DNA of 35,879 bases from positions 1 through 35,879 of the forward strand of contig JBCBKP010000033.1 in assembly GCA_038521625.1 (NCBI GenBank), given 5' to 3'. The position numbers were made by a program, and so were the translations under genes. Below the pieces are notes generated by a model. It did not search any database. It saw only the letters and a list, made by a program, of their open reading frames with translations, and had not been told where the DNA came from. Below are positions 34,727 through 35,879 of the stretch, one piece after another; positions within the stretch are counted from its first letter, which is position 1, and the number at the start of each line of letters is the position of its first letter. Origin of the DNA: JBCBKP01 sp038521625. Lineage in GTDB: Bacteria > Planctomycetota > Phycisphaerae > Phycisphaerales > UBA1924.

Positions 34727-35803
34727 TCAGGCGATCGCGTGCCTGAATCCCGCGGTCGATTCGCCGATGAACAGCACGGGGGCCTCCGGTGTCAGCGCCA
34801 GCGGCCCGGCCCACGCCGCTTCCTGACCCGAGAGCCAACCGGCGAGCCGGTCGAACGTGCGCTGTATGTCGGGCATCTCGAGCCCGGTGATCGAAGGGAC
34901 GGAGTACCGGCCCGACGGCTCGTTGTTGACCGCGCAGATCCGGACGTCCTCGCCGACACGGATCCCGACATCGGCGCAGGCGCGGATGGCGCCGATCGCC
35001 GCCGGGCTGGTCGTGCAGAAGATCGTGTCTACGGGATCCGATCGCCGCTCGAGGAACCCGAGCATCGTCTTGTGTGCGCGGGCCAGTGCGCTCTCGTATG
35101 CCGGGGCCGGGTCGTCGATCAACGCGCCGTCGACATGCGTCGTCCGGATCCAGTTTCTCCAGAGCCCGATGCGACGCTCGACCTCTTCGTTGCGGCCCTG
35201 CGTGTTCAGGCATTCCACCCGACCGCGGCCGAGCTCCGCGAGGTGATCGAGCACGAGCCGGATGTGCTCGTCGGGGAAGAGCTCGATCGACACGATGCCC
35301 AGAGCGCTCAGATCGGTGTCGAACGCAACGACCTTCGAGCTCGGCTCGGCGAACTGCCGGGCGAGCCGGTCCGGGATCGGCTCGCTGCTCGGGATCAATA
35401 TCAGCCCGTTCGACGACTCGAGGCACTCCTTGACGATCGGGTCGTCCCAGTACATGTACTCGAACGGCCGCACCTGGAAGCCCAGGTTCTTCGCGGCCAT
35501 CGTGATCGCCAGCCGCGAGCGGACCAGGTGGGCCGCCGGATACGCCGGCATCAGCAGCGCCAGCTGGCCGCGGGCGATCCGCCTCTGGTGATCAGGCGAG
35601 ACGATGAGCGTGCCGTTCTCTCGGCGGGCGAGGACGCCCTCATCGATCAGCGCGAGCACGGCCTTCCGCGCCGTCATGTAGCTGACATCGAGCTCGGTGG
35701 CCAGGCGCCGCTCGCCGGGGATATCGCGGAACATGTACTCGCCCGCCGCGACCCGGCGCTCGATCGCGTCCATGACCTGCGTGTAGATCGGGGTGCGTGG
35801 CAT
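34727..35803 (-). CDS. GntR-type winged-helix regulator with LacI-type ligand domain
   Basis: Transcription regulator of 358 residues. Residues 5-68 form a GntR winged helix (IYTQVMDAIERRVAAGEY, then IPGERRLATELDVSYMTARK). From about 75 on it has a periplasmic-binding-protein-like sensor of the LacI/GalR type, with LILIPSSEPIPD, VVAFDTD, DTIFCTTSPAAIGAIRAC and VRICAVNNEP. Such regulators, common in Planctomycetota and Verrucomicrobiota, usually bind sugars and control carbohydrate use. No sugar-use genes lie in the window; the target may be to the right or elsewhere. ATG at 35803 lies near the window edge. It converges on the phytochrome gene, with 66 bases between the stops. Confidence 0.9.
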   Translation of the reverse strand: MPRTPIYTQVMDAIERRVAAGEYMFRDIPGERRLATELDVSYMTARKAVLALIDEGVLARRENGTLIVSPDHQRRIARGQLALLMPAYPAAHLVRSRLAITMAAKNLGFQVRPFEYMYWDDPIVKECLESSNGLILIPSSEPIPDRLARQFAEPSSKVVAFDTDLSALGIVSIELFPDEHIRLVLDHLAELGRGRVECLNTQGRNEEVERRIGLWRNWIRTTHVDGALIDDPAPAYESALARAHKTMLGFLERRSDPVDTIFCTTSPAAIGAIRACADVGIRVGEDVRICAVNNEPSGRYSVPSITGLEMPDIQRTFDRLAGWLSGQEAAWAGPLALTPEAPVLFIGESTAGFRHAIA

Positions 35804-35879
35804 GCGGGATCCGTTCGGGCGGCGTCAGCCATCCTAAGGGGGTGGCCCGAGGATGGCGATCTGAACGTAGCACGGGTGC

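Overview
This is a GC-rich bacterial chromosome segment with 24 intact protein genes, one tRNA gene and no mobile element, CRISPR array or rRNA. The gene families suggest Planctomycetota, probably the Phycisphaerae. The pointers are a GntR-type HTH fused to a LacI-type sensor, a secreted HEXGHXXGXXH zinc protease of the DUF5117/DUF4953 type, a Tat-exported amidase, a small LigD-phosphoesterase-like protein, and an orphan DUF4340-like protein. This placement is inferred from family content only.

Left part (1-6425): a glycan-synthesis neighbourhood with an FkbM methyltransferase, a large CgeB-like glycosyltransferase, an SDR oxidoreductase, and a GT4-GT2 pair on the minus strand. Next (6713-13539) come a secreted zinc metalloprotease closed by a strong intrinsic terminator, a Tat-dependent amidase, purD, and a membrane-anchored DUF4340-like protein.

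Central part (13536-18360): a four-gene minus-strand operon for the S-adenosylmethionine cycle. It runs ArsR-methyltransferase fusion regulator, ahcY, a THUMP-like SAM methyltransferase, metF. A near-perfect palindromic operator candidate (core TTCATCCGGATGAA) sits at its 5' end. The arrangement suggests a SahR-like regulator that senses the SAM/SAH state and controls its own operon. It is followed (18449-25850) by a TPR lipoprotein, a LigD-PE-like protein, phoU, enolase, a cysteine-desulfurase-family enzyme, a secreted M14 carboxypeptidase and tRNA-Tyr(GTA).

Right part (25921-34660): a signalling hub. A full bacteriophytochrome histidine kinase lies behind a single-domain response regulator on the plus strand. 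On the minus strand lie a CheB-CheR-PAS-histidine kinase overlapping another single-domain response regulator, and a 195-residue protein that joins an N-terminal CsrA domain (post-transcriptional RNA-binding regulator) to a C-terminal receiver domain. All three receiver domains end in a similar aromatic-Trp helix, as in the Rcp1 regulators that partner phytochromes. The CsrA-receiver fusion is the most unusual object in the window. It suggests phosphorelay control, perhaps by light, of an RNA-binding translational regulator, and its own leader carries hairpins with GGA in their loops. A GntR/LacI-type regulator ends the window.
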